From assembly GCA_015056945.1 (NCBI GenBank), contig SVFH01000005.1, forward strand, positions 1 through 64,000: a stretch of 64,000 bases of DNA, read 5' to 3'. A program made the position numbers and the translations under genes. Below the pieces are notes generated by a model, which was not told where the DNA came from, ran no database searches, and worked only from the letters and a program-made list of their open reading frames with translations. This DNA is from Lachnospiraceae bacterium (GTDB taxonomy: Bacteria > Bacillota > Clostridia > Lachnospirales > Lachnospiraceae). This document shows positions 34,483 to 43,788 of this stretch, piece by piece (positions within the stretch are counted from its first letter, which is position 1; each line of letters starts with the position of its first letter).

Positions 34483-37179
34483 CTATTTCATCTGACCTGC
34501 AAGAACTTCTTTCACCGCCTTAATTGCAGCATCCATGCCTGCCGGATTCTTACCGCCTGCCTGTGCCATATTCGGTCTTCCGCCGCCGCCACCGCCAACA
34601 AATCCGGCGATGCCTTTAATCAGATTTCCTGCATGTGCACCCTTATTCATCGCTTCCTCAGTTGCCATTGCAATCATATTTACCTTACCGTCTTTATCGG
34701 AAAGTAATACAACCACACCTTCACCAAGCTTCTCTTTCAATTGGTCTCCTAAATCACGAAGCCCATTCATTTCTACATTCGCTACTTTTGTTGCAAGTAC
34801 TTTAACGCCTGCAACTTCAATCACCTGATCCATAACATTACCGAGAGCATCCTTTGCTGCTTTGCTCTTCAAAGACTCATTCTCAGAAGCAAGTGCCTTG
34901 TGCTCAGCAAGAAGACTTGTAATTCTGTCTTCCAATTTGTCAGGAGTTGTCTTCAAAAGTTCTGCCGCCTTAGAAAGCTTCTTCTCCAAATCTGCATAAT
35001 ATGCAAGAACAGCATCTCCGGTAAGTGCTTCAATTCTTCTGACACCGGCTGCAACACCGGATTCTGACAATAATTTGAAGGACTGGATAGAAGAAGTATT
35101 TGACACATGTGTACCACCACAAAGTTCAACTGAAAATGCTTCTTTAAATGCTTCTTCAATTTCATCTGCATCAGATTTACCCATGCTGACTACACGAACC
35201 TTTTCACCATACTTCTCACCAAAGAGAGCCATCGCGCCGGTTTTCTTTGCATCTGCAATGCTCATTTCATCTGTAACAACAGGTAATGCAAGCGCAATTT
35301 CTTTGTTTACAATTGCTTCAACTTCTGCAATCTGCTCTGCTGTCATCGCTTCAAAGTGTGAGAAGTCAAAACGCAAGCGATCAGGTGTTACAAGAGATCC
35401 CTTCTGTTCTACATGGTTACCAAGCACGGTTTTTAATGCTTTCTGTAAAAGGTGTGTCGCAGAGTGGTTCTTACAAATATTCGCATGACGATCTGCATCC
35501 ACACTCACAAGTGCTTCTTCACCAACCTTAACGCTACCGCTTAAAACATATCCAACATGCCCGATTTTGGTTCCGGGAAGATGGATTGTTTCGGTTACTT
35601 TAAATACACCGTTTGCAGTAGAGATTTCTCCGCTGTCACCCGTCTGACCACCCATGGTTCCGTATAAACATGTAGTATCAAGTACAACAGTTCCCTTCTG
35701 TCCTTCTGCAAGCGCATCAACAACCGCAGCATCTTCTAAAGAAGCATCTGTTGTTAAAGCTGTAATCTTTGCACCACATGCACTCTCTGTATATCCCACA
35801 AAATGTGTTTCAAGGCTCAAATCGAGATCGTCATATACATTTTTTGCACGACCTGCCATATGTTCAGCACCCACATAAGTACCTTTTGACTGTGCTTTCG
35901 CATCTGCTTTTGCCTTTTCAAATCCTGCTTCATCATAAGTAAATCCTTTTTCCTCAAGGATTTCGATAGTCAAATCAATCGGGAATCCGAATGTATCATA
36001 TAACTTAAATGCATCTTCTCCGGAAAGTACCTTTGTTCCGTTCTTTTCCATATCTTCTTCCATTTTGGCAAGAATGGAAAGTCCCTGATCAATTGTTTTA
36101 TTAAACTGCTCTTCTTCTTTGGCAATATTTTTAAGGATAAATTCTTTCTTTTCTTCCAATTCGGGATAACCATCTTTAGAACCTTCAATAACAGTTACTG
36201 CAAGTTCTGCAAGGAATGCCCCCTGAATACCGAGAATTCTTCCGTGGCGGCAGGCACGTCTCAAAAGACGACGCATTACATATCCGCAACCGCTGTTTTC
36301 AGGCATAATACCGTCAGACACCATAAACGTAACAGAACGGATATGGTCTGTTACGACACGAAGAGAAACATCTGTCTGATAGTCCTCACCATACTGCTTG
36401 CCGGCAAGACGGCAAACATGGTCACGTAATGCCTTCATGGTATCTACATCAAACATGGAATCAACATCCTGTACTGCACATGCAAGACGCTCCAATCCCA
36501 TACCTGTATCAATATTCTTCTTTTCAAGTTCAGAATAATTCCCTTTACCGTCATTGTAGAACTGTGAGAATACGTCATTCCAGATTTCCATGTATCTGTC
36601 GCATTCACAACCGACCGTACAATCAGGTTTTCCACAGCCATACTTCTCACCGCGGTCATAATAAACCTCGGAGCAAGGACCACAAGCGCCTTCGCCATGC
36701 TCCCAGAAATTATCAGCTCTGCCAAAACGGAAAATGCGCTCCGGTGCAATTCCGATTTTTTTATTCCAGATTTCGAAAGCCTCGTCATCCTCTTCAAAAA
36801 CTGAAGGATATAAACGATTCTTATCCAGTCCTACTACTTCGGTCAAAAATTCCCATGTATAAGAAATCGCTTCTTCCTTAAAATAATCACCAAAAGAGAA
36901 ATTTCCAAGCATTTCAAAGAAAGTACCGTGACGGGCTGTTTTACCTACATTCTCAATATCACCTGTACGGATACATTTCTGACATGTTGTAATTCTGCTT
37001 TTCGGCGGAATTTCTGCACCTGTAAAATACGGTTTTAAAGGCGCCATACCGGAATTGATCAACAACAAACTTTTATCATTCTGCGGAACAAGAGAAAAAC
37101 TCTTCAAACGCAAATGATCTTTTTGTTCAAAATAATCAAGAAACATTTTTCTTAATTCATTAACTCCATACGCTTTCAC
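34483..37179 (-). CDS. alaS: Alanyl-tRNA synthetase
   Basis: AlaS charges tRNA-Ala. It has the class II aminoacylation domain at the N-terminus (SGMAPLKPYFTG, ARHGTFFEMLGNFSFGDYF), the editing domain with HSATHLLQKAL and CGGTHVSNT, and the C-terminal C-Ala domain ending with the glycine-rich GFVGGGGGGRPNMAQAG. I set the start at GTG 37179 (VKAYGVNELR): the GGAGG eight bases upstream would otherwise be inside the coding region that begins at TTG 37194. The product is 898 aa, a normal length. No T-box sequence is visible in the leader. Confidence 0.97.
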   Translation of the reverse strand: MKAYGVNELRKMFLDYFEQKDHLRLKSFSLVPQNDKSLLLINSGMAPLKPYFTGAEIPPKSRITTCQKCIRTGDIENVGKTARHGTFFEMLGNFSFGDYFKEEAISYTWEFLTEVVGLDKNRLYPSVFEEDDEAFEIWNKKIGIAPERIFRFGRADNFWEHGEGACGPCSEVYYDRGEKYGCGKPDCTVGCECDRYMEIWNDVFSQFYNDGKGNYSELEKKNIDTGMGLERLACAVQDVDSMFDVDTMKALRDHVCRLAGKQYGEDYQTDVSLRVVTDHIRSVTFMVSDGIMPENSGCGYVMRRLLRRACRHGRILGIQGAFLAELAVTVIEGSKDGYPELEEKKEFILKNIAKEEEQFNKTIDQGLSILAKMEEDMEKNGTKVLSGEDAFKLYDTFGFPIDLTIEILEEKGFTYDEAGFEKAKADAKAQSKGTYVGAEHMAGRAKNVYDDLDLSLETHFVGYTESACGAKITALTTDASLEDAAVVDALAEGQKGTVVLDTTCLYGTMGGQTGDSGEISTANGVFKVTETIHLPGTKIGHVGYVLSGSVKVGEEALVSVDADRHANICKNHSATHLLQKALKTVLGNHVEQKGSLVTPDRLRFDFSHFEAMTAEQIAEVEAIVNKEIALALPVVTDEMSIADAKKTGAMALFGEKYGEKVRVVSMGKSDADEIEEAFKEAFSVELCGGTHVSNTSSIQSFKLLSESGVAAGVRRIEALTGDAVLAYYADLEKKLSKAAELLKTTPDKLEDRITSLLAEHKALASENESLKSKAAKDALGNVMDQVIEVAGVKVLATKVANVEMNGLRDLGDQLKEKLGEGVVVLLSDKDGKVNMIAMATEEAMNKGAHAGNLIKGIAGFVGGGGGGRPNMAQAGGKNPAGMDAAIKAVKEVLAGQMK

Positions 37180-37271
37180 AATACGTACCTCCAAAATACT
37201 TTAGTTTATATTACAAGTCAGGCCCGGCACACAGCCGCCTTACTTTTTTCCGATTTGTCGAAACAAAAATA

Positions 37272-37300
37272 ATTATATGTTTTTCGAATCAATCTGTCAA
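37272..37300 (-). promoter_or_regulatory. alaS promoter (consensus)
   Basis: TTGACA (37295-37300), 17 bp, TATAAT (37272-37277) on the minus strand: a perfect housekeeping promoter. The ~85-nt leader contains a small GC-rich hairpin (GGCGGC with GCCG and GCC near 37223-37245). Confidence 0.93.
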
Positions 37301-37368
37301 TTATGTCTCTTTTTACAAAACACTTTTTATTTTATTCCATTTGAACAATAAAATCAATTAAAAAGAAC

Positions 37369-37428
37369 CAAAAAAACACCCTGACTTTGCATTCTGTTTA
37401 TTCACAGAAAAGCAAAATCAAGGTGTTT
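37369..37428 (-). terminator. Terminator of the hnd hydrogenase operon
   Basis: Nested pairings AAACACC/GGTGTTT, TGA/TCA and TTTGC/GCAAA (outer arms 37374-37390 and 37412-37428) with single mismatches make a long hairpin, followed on the minus strand by seven T residues. Confidence 0.85.
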
Positions 37429-37466
37429 CTTATTTCACTGGCAGACGCCTGTATTATTTCAGCAAA

Positions 37467-39224
37467 TTAAATCTCGTGAATTTTTCTCTTTACATAAGTT
37501 GTATGAAGTAATTCATGTGCCTTATGTCCGTTCGGCTCGCCAAGGTACTCATCATAAAGTGCCTTAACAGAAGCATTTTCATGAGACTTTCTTACAGGCA
37601 TTGCTTCGTCATAGTTGTAAAGTGCACTTGCACGAAGTGCTCTGTAGTCAGTAAAGTTACGTACGCGAGCAGGTACCTGAGGCTGTCCGCCACCATTGAT
37701 ACATCCGCCGGGGCATCCCATTACTTCGATGAAAGTATAATCAGCTTCGCCTGCTTTCACCTTATCCATGATAATCTTAGCATTTGAAAGACCGGATACG
37801 ATAGCAACCTTAACGCTCATACCAGCAACTTCGTAAGTTGCTTCTTTGATACCTTCTAAGCCACGAACTTCTTTGAATTCAATCGGGCTGTCATTGGTTT
37901 CACCTGTAAGTTTCCATACAGCTGTACGAAGAGCAGCCTCCATAACACCACCGGTTACACCAAAGATTACTGCTGCGCCTGTACTCTCGCCCATCGGGTC
38001 ATCAAACTTCTCATCCGGAAGGATTTCGAAATCGATACCGCAACGTTCAATCATACGTCCGAGTTCTCTTGTTGTCATGGTGTAATCCAAATCAGGAACG
38101 CCTGCTGCATTCTGATCATCACGTCCGATTTCGAACTTCTTAGCTGTACAAGGCATTACACTGACTGAAACGATATCCTTAGGATCCCATCCCATCTTTT
38201 CAGCATAGAATGTTTTAAGAAGTGCACCAAACATCTGCTGAGGAGATTTACAGGATGACAAGTGTCCTAACTGCTCCGGATAGTAATGTTCACAGTATTT
38301 AATCCATCCGGGTGAACAGGATGTAATCATAGGAAGAACACCGCCATTTGTAACTCTTCCAAGTAACTCAGTTGCTTCTTCCATAATTGTAACATCAGCT
38401 GCAAAATCAGTATCAAATACTCTTTCAAAACCGATTCTTCTAAGCGCTGCAACCATCTTACCTTCTACGCCGGTACCGATGGGCATATCGAACATTTCAC
38501 CCAAAGCAGCACGAACAGCAGGAGCGGTCTGAACCACTACATGTTTGGAAGGATCTGCGATTGCTTCAAGAATCTTATCAATATCAGATTTTTCATAAAT
38601 TGCGCCGGTAGGACATACAGCAATACACTGTCCGCAGGCAACACAGCTTGTTTCGCCAAGTCCCATACCGAAAGGACTTGCGATTTCTGTGATAAATCCA
38701 CGGTTGTTAGCACCGATAACACCAATACCCTGTGTTACTTCACAAGCAGCCACACAACGACGGCAGTTGATACATTTGTTATTATCACGTACCATATGAG
38801 CTGCAGAATCATCGATTTCGTAATCGTTCGTAATACCTGCATATTTGTTCTCATCTTCTACGCCGTAGTCTTTACATAATTTCTGCAATTCACACTTTCC
38901 GCTACGTACGCAAGAGAGACATTTCTTATCATGATCTGATAAAATAAGCTCTAATGTTTTCTTTCTGTACTCCAATACCTTCGGAGTATTTGTATAAACC
39001 TGCATACCTTCGGTAACAGGATATACACATGCTGCAACCAATCTTGCGCCTCTTCCTTCATCTGCTTCTACCATACAGATACGGCATGCACCGATCTCAT
39101 TGATTTCTTTCAGGTAGCAAAGAGTAGGGATATCAATTCCTGCCAATTTAGCAGCTGCAAGAATGGAAGAACCTTTGGGTGCCTCTACAGCAAACCCATT
39201 TATTTTCAAATTAATGGTTTCCAT
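37467..39224 (-). CDS. hndD: NADH-linked [FeFe]-hydrogenase catalytic subunit (HndD/HydA)
   Basis: This subunit makes or consumes H2 at an H-cluster. Domains in order: a [2Fe-2S] ferredoxin domain (residues 1-80), a His/Cys [4Fe-4S] motif (HDKKCLSCVRSGKC), two ferredoxin-type [4Fe-4S] motifs (CINCRRCVAAC, CVACGQCIAVCP), then the H-cluster domain with L1 TSCSPGW, L2 MPCTAKKFE and L3 EVMGCPGGCINGGGQ. L1 has Ser where many enzymes have the second Cys (TSCCP). A small-subunit-like C-terminal region ends the 585-aa protein. It is the last gene of the hnd operon, where electron bifurcation with NADH and ferredoxin is the expected mode. Confidence 0.95.
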   Translation of the reverse strand: METINLKINGFAVEAPKGSSILAAAKLAGIDIPTLCYLKEINEIGACRICMVEADEGRGARLVAACVYPVTEGMQVYTNTPKVLEYRKKTLELILSDHDKKCLSCVRSGKCELQKLCKDYGVEDENKYAGITNDYEIDDSAAHMVRDNNKCINCRRCVAACEVTQGIGVIGANNRGFITEIASPFGMGLGETSCVACGQCIAVCPTGAIYEKSDIDKILEAIADPSKHVVVQTAPAVRAALGEMFDMPIGTGVEGKMVAALRRIGFERVFDTDFAADVTIMEEATELLGRVTNGGVLPMITSCSPGWIKYCEHYYPEQLGHLSSCKSPQQMFGALLKTFYAEKMGWDPKDIVSVSVMPCTAKKFEIGRDDQNAAGVPDLDYTMTTRELGRMIERCGIDFEILPDEKFDDPMGESTGAAVIFGVTGGVMEAALRTAVWKLTGETNDSPIEFKEVRGLEGIKEATYEVAGMSVKVAIVSGLSNAKIIMDKVKAGEADYTFIEVMGCPGGCINGGGQPQVPARVRNFTDYRALRASALYNYDEAMPVRKSHENASVKALYDEYLGEPNGHKAHELLHTTYVKRKIHEI

Positions 39225-39261
39225 TATTTTACCTCCTAAAAATGTTTACGTTGCTCAAACC

Positions 39262-41055
39262 TTATTTCTTTACGATTGCATTGAATTTACACTTTTCAAT
39301 ACATGCGCCACACTTCAAGCACTTCTCTTTGTTGATTACATGTGCTTCTTTTAAGTTACCGGAGATTGCACCTGCAGGACAAATTCTTGCACACATGGTA
39401 CATCCCTTACACTTCTCAGGATCGATTTCGAAGGATACAAGGCCTTTACATACACCTGCAGGACACTTCTTATCAACTACGTGAGCAATGTATTCATCTC
39501 TAAAGTAGCGAAGTGTTGAAAGAACCGGGTTCGGAGCTGTCTGTCCAAGACCGCAGAGAGAGTTTGCCTTAATGTAGTAGCAAAGCTCTTCCATCTTATC
39601 AATATCTTCCAATGTACCCTGTCCTTTGGTAATCTTATCAAGAATTTCATATAATCTCTTGGTACCGATACGGCAAGGTGTACATTTACCACAAGACTCA
39701 TCAACCGTAAACTCAAGGAAGAATTTAGCGATATCAACCATACAGTTATCTTCGTCCATAACAATCAAACCACCGGAACCCATCATGGAACCGATACCAA
39801 GTAAGTTGTCATAGTCGATAGGAATATCAAAGTGTTCAATGGGAATACATCCGCCGGACGGTCCACCTGTCTGAGCAGCTTTGAACTTCTTGCCGTTAGG
39901 GATACCACCACCGATATCTTCAATAACTTCACGTAATGTTGTTCCCATAGGAACTTCCACAAGACCGGTATTGTTAATTTTACCACCGAGAGCAAATACC
40001 TTAGTACCTTTGGATTTCTCTGTTCCGATGGAGTTAAACCATTCTGCGCCATTCAAAATAATCTGAGGAATGTTTGCATAGGTTTCTACATTGTTTAATA
40101 CAGTAGGTTTCTTGAAAAGACCTTTTTCTGCAGGGAAAGGAGGACGGGGACGAGGCTCACCGCGCTTACCTTCAATTGAAGTCATAAGAGCAGTCTCTTC
40201 ACCACATACGAATGCACCTGCACCAAGTCTTAAGTCGATATCGAAATCAAATCCTGTTCCGAAAATATTCTTACCTAAAAGACCATATTCTCTAGCCTGA
40301 CCAATCGCAATACGAAGTCTTTCAATTGCAATAGGGTACTCTGCACGAACATAGATATAACCCTGGTTAGCGCCGATTGCATAACCTGCAATTGCCATAG
40401 CTTCCAATACTACGTGAGGATCACCTTCCAATACGGAACGGTCCATGAATGCACCGGGGTCACCCTCGTCAGCGTTACAGCAAACATATTTCTGATCAGC
40501 ATCAGGAACAAGATTCTTTGCAAGTTTCCACTTCATACCTGTCGGGAAGCCTGCACCACCACGGCCACGTAAGCCTGCATCTAATAAAGTCTGGATTACA
40601 TCATCCGGCGTCATTTCAGTAAGAACCTTACCAAGTGCCTGATATCCGTCTACTGCAATATATTCATCAATCACTTCAGGATTAATAACACCACAGTTTC
40701 TTAAAGCAACACGCTTCTGCTTCTTATAGAAACCTGTCTCTGCCAAAGGAATTACTTCGTCTTCCTTTACTGTCTCCTGATATAACAATCTTGTTACTAC
40801 ACGACCTTTCAAGAGATGTTCACTAACGATTTCTGCAACATCTTCTTTTTTAACCATTGAATAGAATGATCCTTCAGGATAAACCAAAACAATGGGGCCT
40901 AATGCACAAAGACCATGACATCCTGTACGAACTACTGAAACTTCTTCCTCTAATCCGTTCTTCTTGATCTCTGCTTCAAAAGTATCAATAATCTGTTGAC
41001 TTCCTGAGGAAGTACAACCGGTTCCACCACAAACCAATACGTGTGAACGATACAT
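39262..41055 (-). CDS. hndC: Hydrogenase NADH-oxidising flavoprotein subunit (HndC, NuoF-like)
   Basis: This subunit oxidises NADH with FMN and is the site of electron bifurcation in related enzymes. The N-terminus is a thioredoxin-like [2Fe-2S] domain (VCGGTGCTSSGS, GCHGLCALGP). Next come the FMN/NAD domain (GRGGAGFPTGMKW, CNADEGDPGAFMDRS), the SLBB domain, the NuoF [4Fe-4S] motif (ESCGKCTPCRIGT), and finally two ferredoxin [4Fe-4S] motifs (CKGCTMCARICP, CLKCGACIEKC). At 597 aa it has the length and domain order of HndC/HydB. Confidence 0.95.
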   Translation of the reverse strand: MYRSHVLVCGGTGCTSSGSQQIIDTFEAEIKKNGLEEEVSVVRTGCHGLCALGPIVLVYPEGSFYSMVKKEDVAEIVSEHLLKGRVVTRLLYQETVKEDEVIPLAETGFYKKQKRVALRNCGVINPEVIDEYIAVDGYQALGKVLTEMTPDDVIQTLLDAGLRGRGGAGFPTGMKWKLAKNLVPDADQKYVCCNADEGDPGAFMDRSVLEGDPHVVLEAMAIAGYAIGANQGYIYVRAEYPIAIERLRIAIGQAREYGLLGKNIFGTGFDFDIDLRLGAGAFVCGEETALMTSIEGKRGEPRPRPPFPAEKGLFKKPTVLNNVETYANIPQIILNGAEWFNSIGTEKSKGTKVFALGGKINNTGLVEVPMGTTLREVIEDIGGGIPNGKKFKAAQTGGPSGGCIPIEHFDIPIDYDNLLGIGSMMGSGGLIVMDEDNCMVDIAKFFLEFTVDESCGKCTPCRIGTKRLYEILDKITKGQGTLEDIDKMEELCYYIKANSLCGLGQTAPNPVLSTLRYFRDEYIAHVVDKKCPAGVCKGLVSFEIDPEKCKGCTMCARICPAGAISGNLKEAHVINKEKCLKCGACIEKCKFNAIVKK

Positions 41056-41076
41056 TTAATTTGTCCTCCTCAATTC

Positions 41077-41448
41077 TTATTTCATTGTATTTCCAATAGT
41101 ATATTCTGTAACAACCTGTCCGCGAATCAAGTGCTGTTCAACAACTTCAAGCGCTTTCTTAGCATCCATTTTTACATATGTAACTTTTTCTTTCCCGGGT
41201 TGAATTACTTCAACAATCGGTTCATACTGACATAATCCGATACATCCGGTCTGTGTTACGGCAACATCCTCGATTTTCTTCTCTGCAACTGCATCAGCAA
41301 GTGCAACAAGTACAGGTCTTGCGCCGCTTGCAATACCACAGGTAGCCATACCAACAACAACACGTGTTGATGCTTCGCTCTCGTTACGTAAACCAACCTG
41401 TCCCTGCATTCTTTCTCTGATTGCTTTTAATTCTTCAAGAGATTTCAT
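41077..41448 (-). CDS. hndB: Hydrogenase [2Fe-2S] thioredoxin-like subunit (HndB)
   Basis: This small electron-transfer subunit has a thioredoxin-like ferredoxin fold. Cysteine pattern: MATCGIASGARP then TQTGCIGLCQYEP, giving the four ligands of one [2Fe-2S] cluster. I place the start at ATG 41448 (MKSLEELKA), where AGGAGG lies six bases upstream; the longer frame reads back into the neighbouring ATPase gene. The product is 123 aa. It lies between the ATPase-fold gene and hndC. Confidence 0.9.
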   Translation of the reverse strand: MKSLEELKAIRERMQGQVGLRNESEASTRVVVGMATCGIASGARPVLVALADAVAEKKIEDVAVTQTGCIGLCQYEPIVEVIQPGKEKVTYVKMDAKKALEVVEQHLIRGQVVTEYTIGNTMK

Positions 41449-41464
41449 ATGCTTCCTCCTATAA

Positions 41465-42022
41465 TTAATATACTTTGCCACCATTCGCTTCTTTGTGATT
41501 CTCCGCAAGAAACTCCATGATATACTCGGATACCTCACGTTCCGCAAAGGATATATCTCCAAGCACAGCCCGGAATTCCCTGGTATCCATCACAAACTCT
41601 TTCCCATTAACTGAATAGCGGTATCTGAAATCCACGTCCTGATGATACACTACTAACGTATGTATTGTTGCCGAAATATCGCCAATCGGCATCCGGTCAA
41701 GATGACTAAGCGTAAACTCTGCAATCACAGTCGTTCCTGCTCCCGGCTCGGAGGTAATTGAAAAATCGCCTTCCGTCTGCAAAGCAGCCGCCTTGAAAAA
41801 AGGAACACCCAGACCAACCTTACGAGTCTTACGACTTGTATAAAACGGGTCCGTCACGCTTCGCAAAACCTCTTTGGTCATGCCAACGCCATCATCCCGA
41901 ATCAAAACGCGTAAAAAATTCTTTGCTTCTTCAATCTCAATTTCAATTTCAACAAGCTTTGCTTTCGCCTTAACTGAATTCTCAGCTATATCCAATACAT
42001 GCAGTGATATTTCCGTTAACAT
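41465..42022 (-). CDS. HATPase-fold protein within the hydrogenase operon
   Basis: This is an ATP-binding protein of the histidine-kinase/GHKL fold without a phospho-acceptor His domain. The N-box (LDIAENSVKAKA), G1 (RDDGVGM) and a glycine-rich lid (KVGLGVPFFKAAA) are visible in the first ~95 residues. The C-terminal ~70 residues have no named motif. Such genes are often found between nuoE- and nuoF-like genes of clostridial [FeFe]-hydrogenase operons, but their role is not established; regulation or assembly of the enzyme are possibilities. The length is 185 aa. Confidence 0.85.
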   Translation of the reverse strand: MLTEISLHVLDIAENSVKAKAKLVEIEIEIEEAKNFLRVLIRDDGVGMTKEVLRSVTDPFYTSRKTRKVGLGVPFFKAAALQTEGDFSITSEPGAGTTVIAEFTLSHLDRMPIGDISATIHTLVVYHQDVDFRYRYSVNGKEFVMDTREFRAVLGDISFAEREVSEYIMEFLAENHKEANGGKVY

Positions 42023-42085
42023 CTCTCATCACTCCGTTTGTCTGATGTCTCCGGCACCATCTGCCATTGACTTACACTTGGAAAA

Positions 42086-42580
42086 TTAGTTGTATTTTGC
42101 TAAAATTCCGGGAAGTTCATCCGTACCGATTCGGCCGTAAACTTCATCATTTACCAAAAATACCGGTGCAAGACCGCAAGCACCTACACAACGGCATGCA
42201 TCCAATGAGAACTTACCGTCAGCTGTACACTCACCGCCTTTGATTCCCAATAACTCTTCCAATTTGTTGTAAATATCTCCGGAACCCTTAACATAGCAAG
42301 CGGTACCAAGACATACGGAAATCTGGTATTTGCCCTTCGGGTTAAGAGAAAACTGTGAATAGAAAGTTGCCACACCGTAAACTTTCTCAAGAGGGATTCC
42401 CATTCCGTCAGCAATCATGGTCTGAACCTCGATGGGAAGGTATCCGTAAATATCCTGTGCTTTCTGCATTACAGGCATTAACGCTCCCTGCTCGTCCTTG
42501 TTTTCAGCGATGACTTTCATAAGCGCTTCCTCTTGCTCTTTTGTTCCGGCAAAAGGTACTGTTGTTTTCTTAGAACTCAT
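42086..42580 (-). CDS. hndA: Hydrogenase NuoE-like [2Fe-2S] subunit (HndA)
   Basis: This subunit passes electrons between the flavoprotein and the catalytic subunit. An N-terminal helical domain with GYLPIEVQ and GVATFYSQF precedes the thioredoxin-like domain, whose [2Fe-2S] ligands are in CLGTACYVKG and CRCVGACGLAP. The length of 164 aa is standard. It is the first gene of hndA-ATPase-hndB-hndC-hndD. AAGGAGG precedes the start. Confidence 0.93.
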   Translation of the reverse strand: MSSKKTTVPFAGTKEQEEALMKVIAENKDEQGALMPVMQKAQDIYGYLPIEVQTMIADGMGIPLEKVYGVATFYSQFSLNPKGKYQISVCLGTACYVKGSGDIYNKLEELLGIKGGECTADGKFSLDACRCVGACGLAPVFLVNDEVYGRIGTDELPGILAKYN

Positions 42581-42979
42581 CCTAAAAAACCTCCTTGATT
42601 ATTTTTTAAAGAGCTGTTTAAACCCTTTTCTTTTTCATTTGTGAAAAGGATTTATTATATCCAATATAGTTTATCATATACTCCTTAGAATTTCTAGTGT
42701 TACTATATCTTTTTTTACATAACAATATATCCAAAAAGCGCATGCGTTTTCTGTGCATTTTTGTTAATTTAGCTCGTTTTCTGTCGTCATTAGCATCTCA
42801 TTTTTGTTCATTTTATTGTATTTGTTCCATTTAGATGATATACTGTCTCTTAAGGAGTACATATGTCATTGCTATGATTCTTCCTTATATATATGCAATG
42901 TGTTTGGAAAAAATAATTCATTCCGCACACAAGCAGTGTCACAACGTCAAAATCTGTTTTCCGGAAGGGGGAAAATTTT
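42581..42979. other. Divergent intergenic region between hnd operon and sensory module
   Basis: A ~400-bp AT-rich region between two divergent redox operons. A plausible rightward promoter lies at 42816-42844 (listed). For the leftward operon TATAAT occurs near 42658 but lacks a -35. TTGTTAATTTAGC near 42755 resembles one half of a Rex site without its partner half, and TTTGTTC occurs twice (42803 and 42821 regions). No small gene is supported. Confidence 0.5.
42816..42844 (+). promoter_or_regulatory. Candidate promoter of the sensory hydrogenase-like operon
   Basis: TTGTAT (42816-42821) and TATACT (42839-42844) are separated by 17 bp. The leader to the first start codon is about 130 nt. The -35 is only partly consensus. 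Confidence 0.55.
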
Positions 42980-43333
42980 ATGACAGTAAGCGAAATTTCC
43001 GTTCTATTAAATGCCAGGGTATTAACCAAAAACACGAATACAAACAAAGAAGTTCTTACCGCATGCGGTTCCGACATGATGAGTGATGTTCTTGCGTTTG
43101 CCAAAACGCAATGTGTTTTATTGACGGGGCTTTGCAATCCGCAGGTAATCCGCACCGCCGAAATGATGGACATCGTCTGCATTGTCTTCGTACGTGGCAA
43201 AACGCCGGACGACGCAATGATATCAATGGCAGAAGAAATGGATATCCCTATTTTGATTACACAACATCGCATGTTCGAATCTTGTGGGCTTCTTTATGCA
43301 AACGGATTAAGAGGAGGTGCGAATGATGTCTGA
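42980..43333 (+). CDS. DRTGG-domain protein, first copy
   Basis: This is a 117-aa protein that is essentially one DRTGG domain, with stretches such as GSDMMSDVLAFAK, LLTGLCNPQVIRTAEMMD and DIPILITQHRMFESCG. The domain is also found in phosphotransacetylase-like and CBS-linked proteins; its ligand is not known. The ATG has GGAAGGGGG eight bases upstream. It overlaps the next gene by eight bases. In Clostridia such stand-alone DRTGG genes recur beside [FeFe]-hydrogenase genes, so a role in that regulatory module is inferred from context. Confidence 0.8.
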   Translation: MTVSEISVLLNARVLTKNTNTNKEVLTACGSDMMSDVLAFAKTQCVLLTGLCNPQVIRTAEMMDIVCIVFVRGKTPDDAMISMAEEMDIPILITQHRMFESCGLLYANGLRGGANDV

Positions 43334-43748
43334 TGTTCTTCACTTAAAATACACCGTATGTGACGATGATTTCACCCGTGCCGGTGAAGCCTCAAGTGAT
43401 GTCAAAAAACGTTTAAAACAGCTGGCAATCCCTCCCGAAATCATCCGTAAAGTTTCCATTGCGCTATACGAAGGCGAAATCAACATGGTAATCCACGCAA
43501 ACGGCGGTTCCATAGATGTATTTATTACTGAAGAAGAAATCAAATTAGTTCTTGCAGACAAAGGCCCCGGCATCCCTGATATCAACAAAGCAATGGAAGC
43601 CGGCTACTCCACCGCTCCCGACAACATCCGCACACTCGGCTTCGGAGCAGGTATGGGACTTCCCAATATGAAAAAGAACTCCGATGATATGCAAATCGAC
43701 ACCACAATAAATGTCGGAACAACAGTAACAATGATTATCCGCTTGTAA
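43326..43748 (+). CDS. RsbT/anti-sigma-factor-like serine kinase
   Basis: This is a GHKL-fold kinase-like protein (about 140 aa). The N-box (YEGEINMVIHANGG), G1 box (DKGPGIPD) and lid (GFGAGMGLPNMKK) are all present, and the PDNIRTLGFGAGMG stretch is very like RsbT, a Ser/Thr kinase that acts on STAS proteins. Start is ATG 43326 or 43323 (ATG-ATG after GGAGG). No partner STAS gene is in the window. Its place between a DRTGG gene and a sensory hydrogenase homologue suggests it transmits the signal by phosphorylation; that is inference. Confidence 0.82.
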   Translation: MSDVLHLKYTVCDDDFTRAGEASSDVKKRLKQLAIPPEIIRKVSIALYEGEINMVIHANGGSIDVFITEEEIKLVLADKGPGIPDINKAMEAGYSTAPDNIRTLGFGAGMGLPNMKKNSDDMQIDTTINVGTTVTMIIRL

Positions 43749-43788
43749 ACATTTATTTTCATAATAAATGACGAGGAGGAACTTTATT

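Noticed and set aside
36429-36881. 150-codon plus-strand frame within alaS
   Set aside because: Antisense shadow of a firmly identified gene; no ribosome site or domain.
37180-37271. Possible T-box leader of alaS
   Set aside because: No T-box core sequence or antiterminator/terminator pair is visible in the ~85-nt leader; only a small GC-rich hairpin.
42740-42775. Rex (NADH-sensor) binding site between the hydrogenase and sensory operons
   Set aside because: TTGTTAA occurs once but the required TTAACAA half at the right spacing is missing, so the match is no better than expected in AT-rich DNA.
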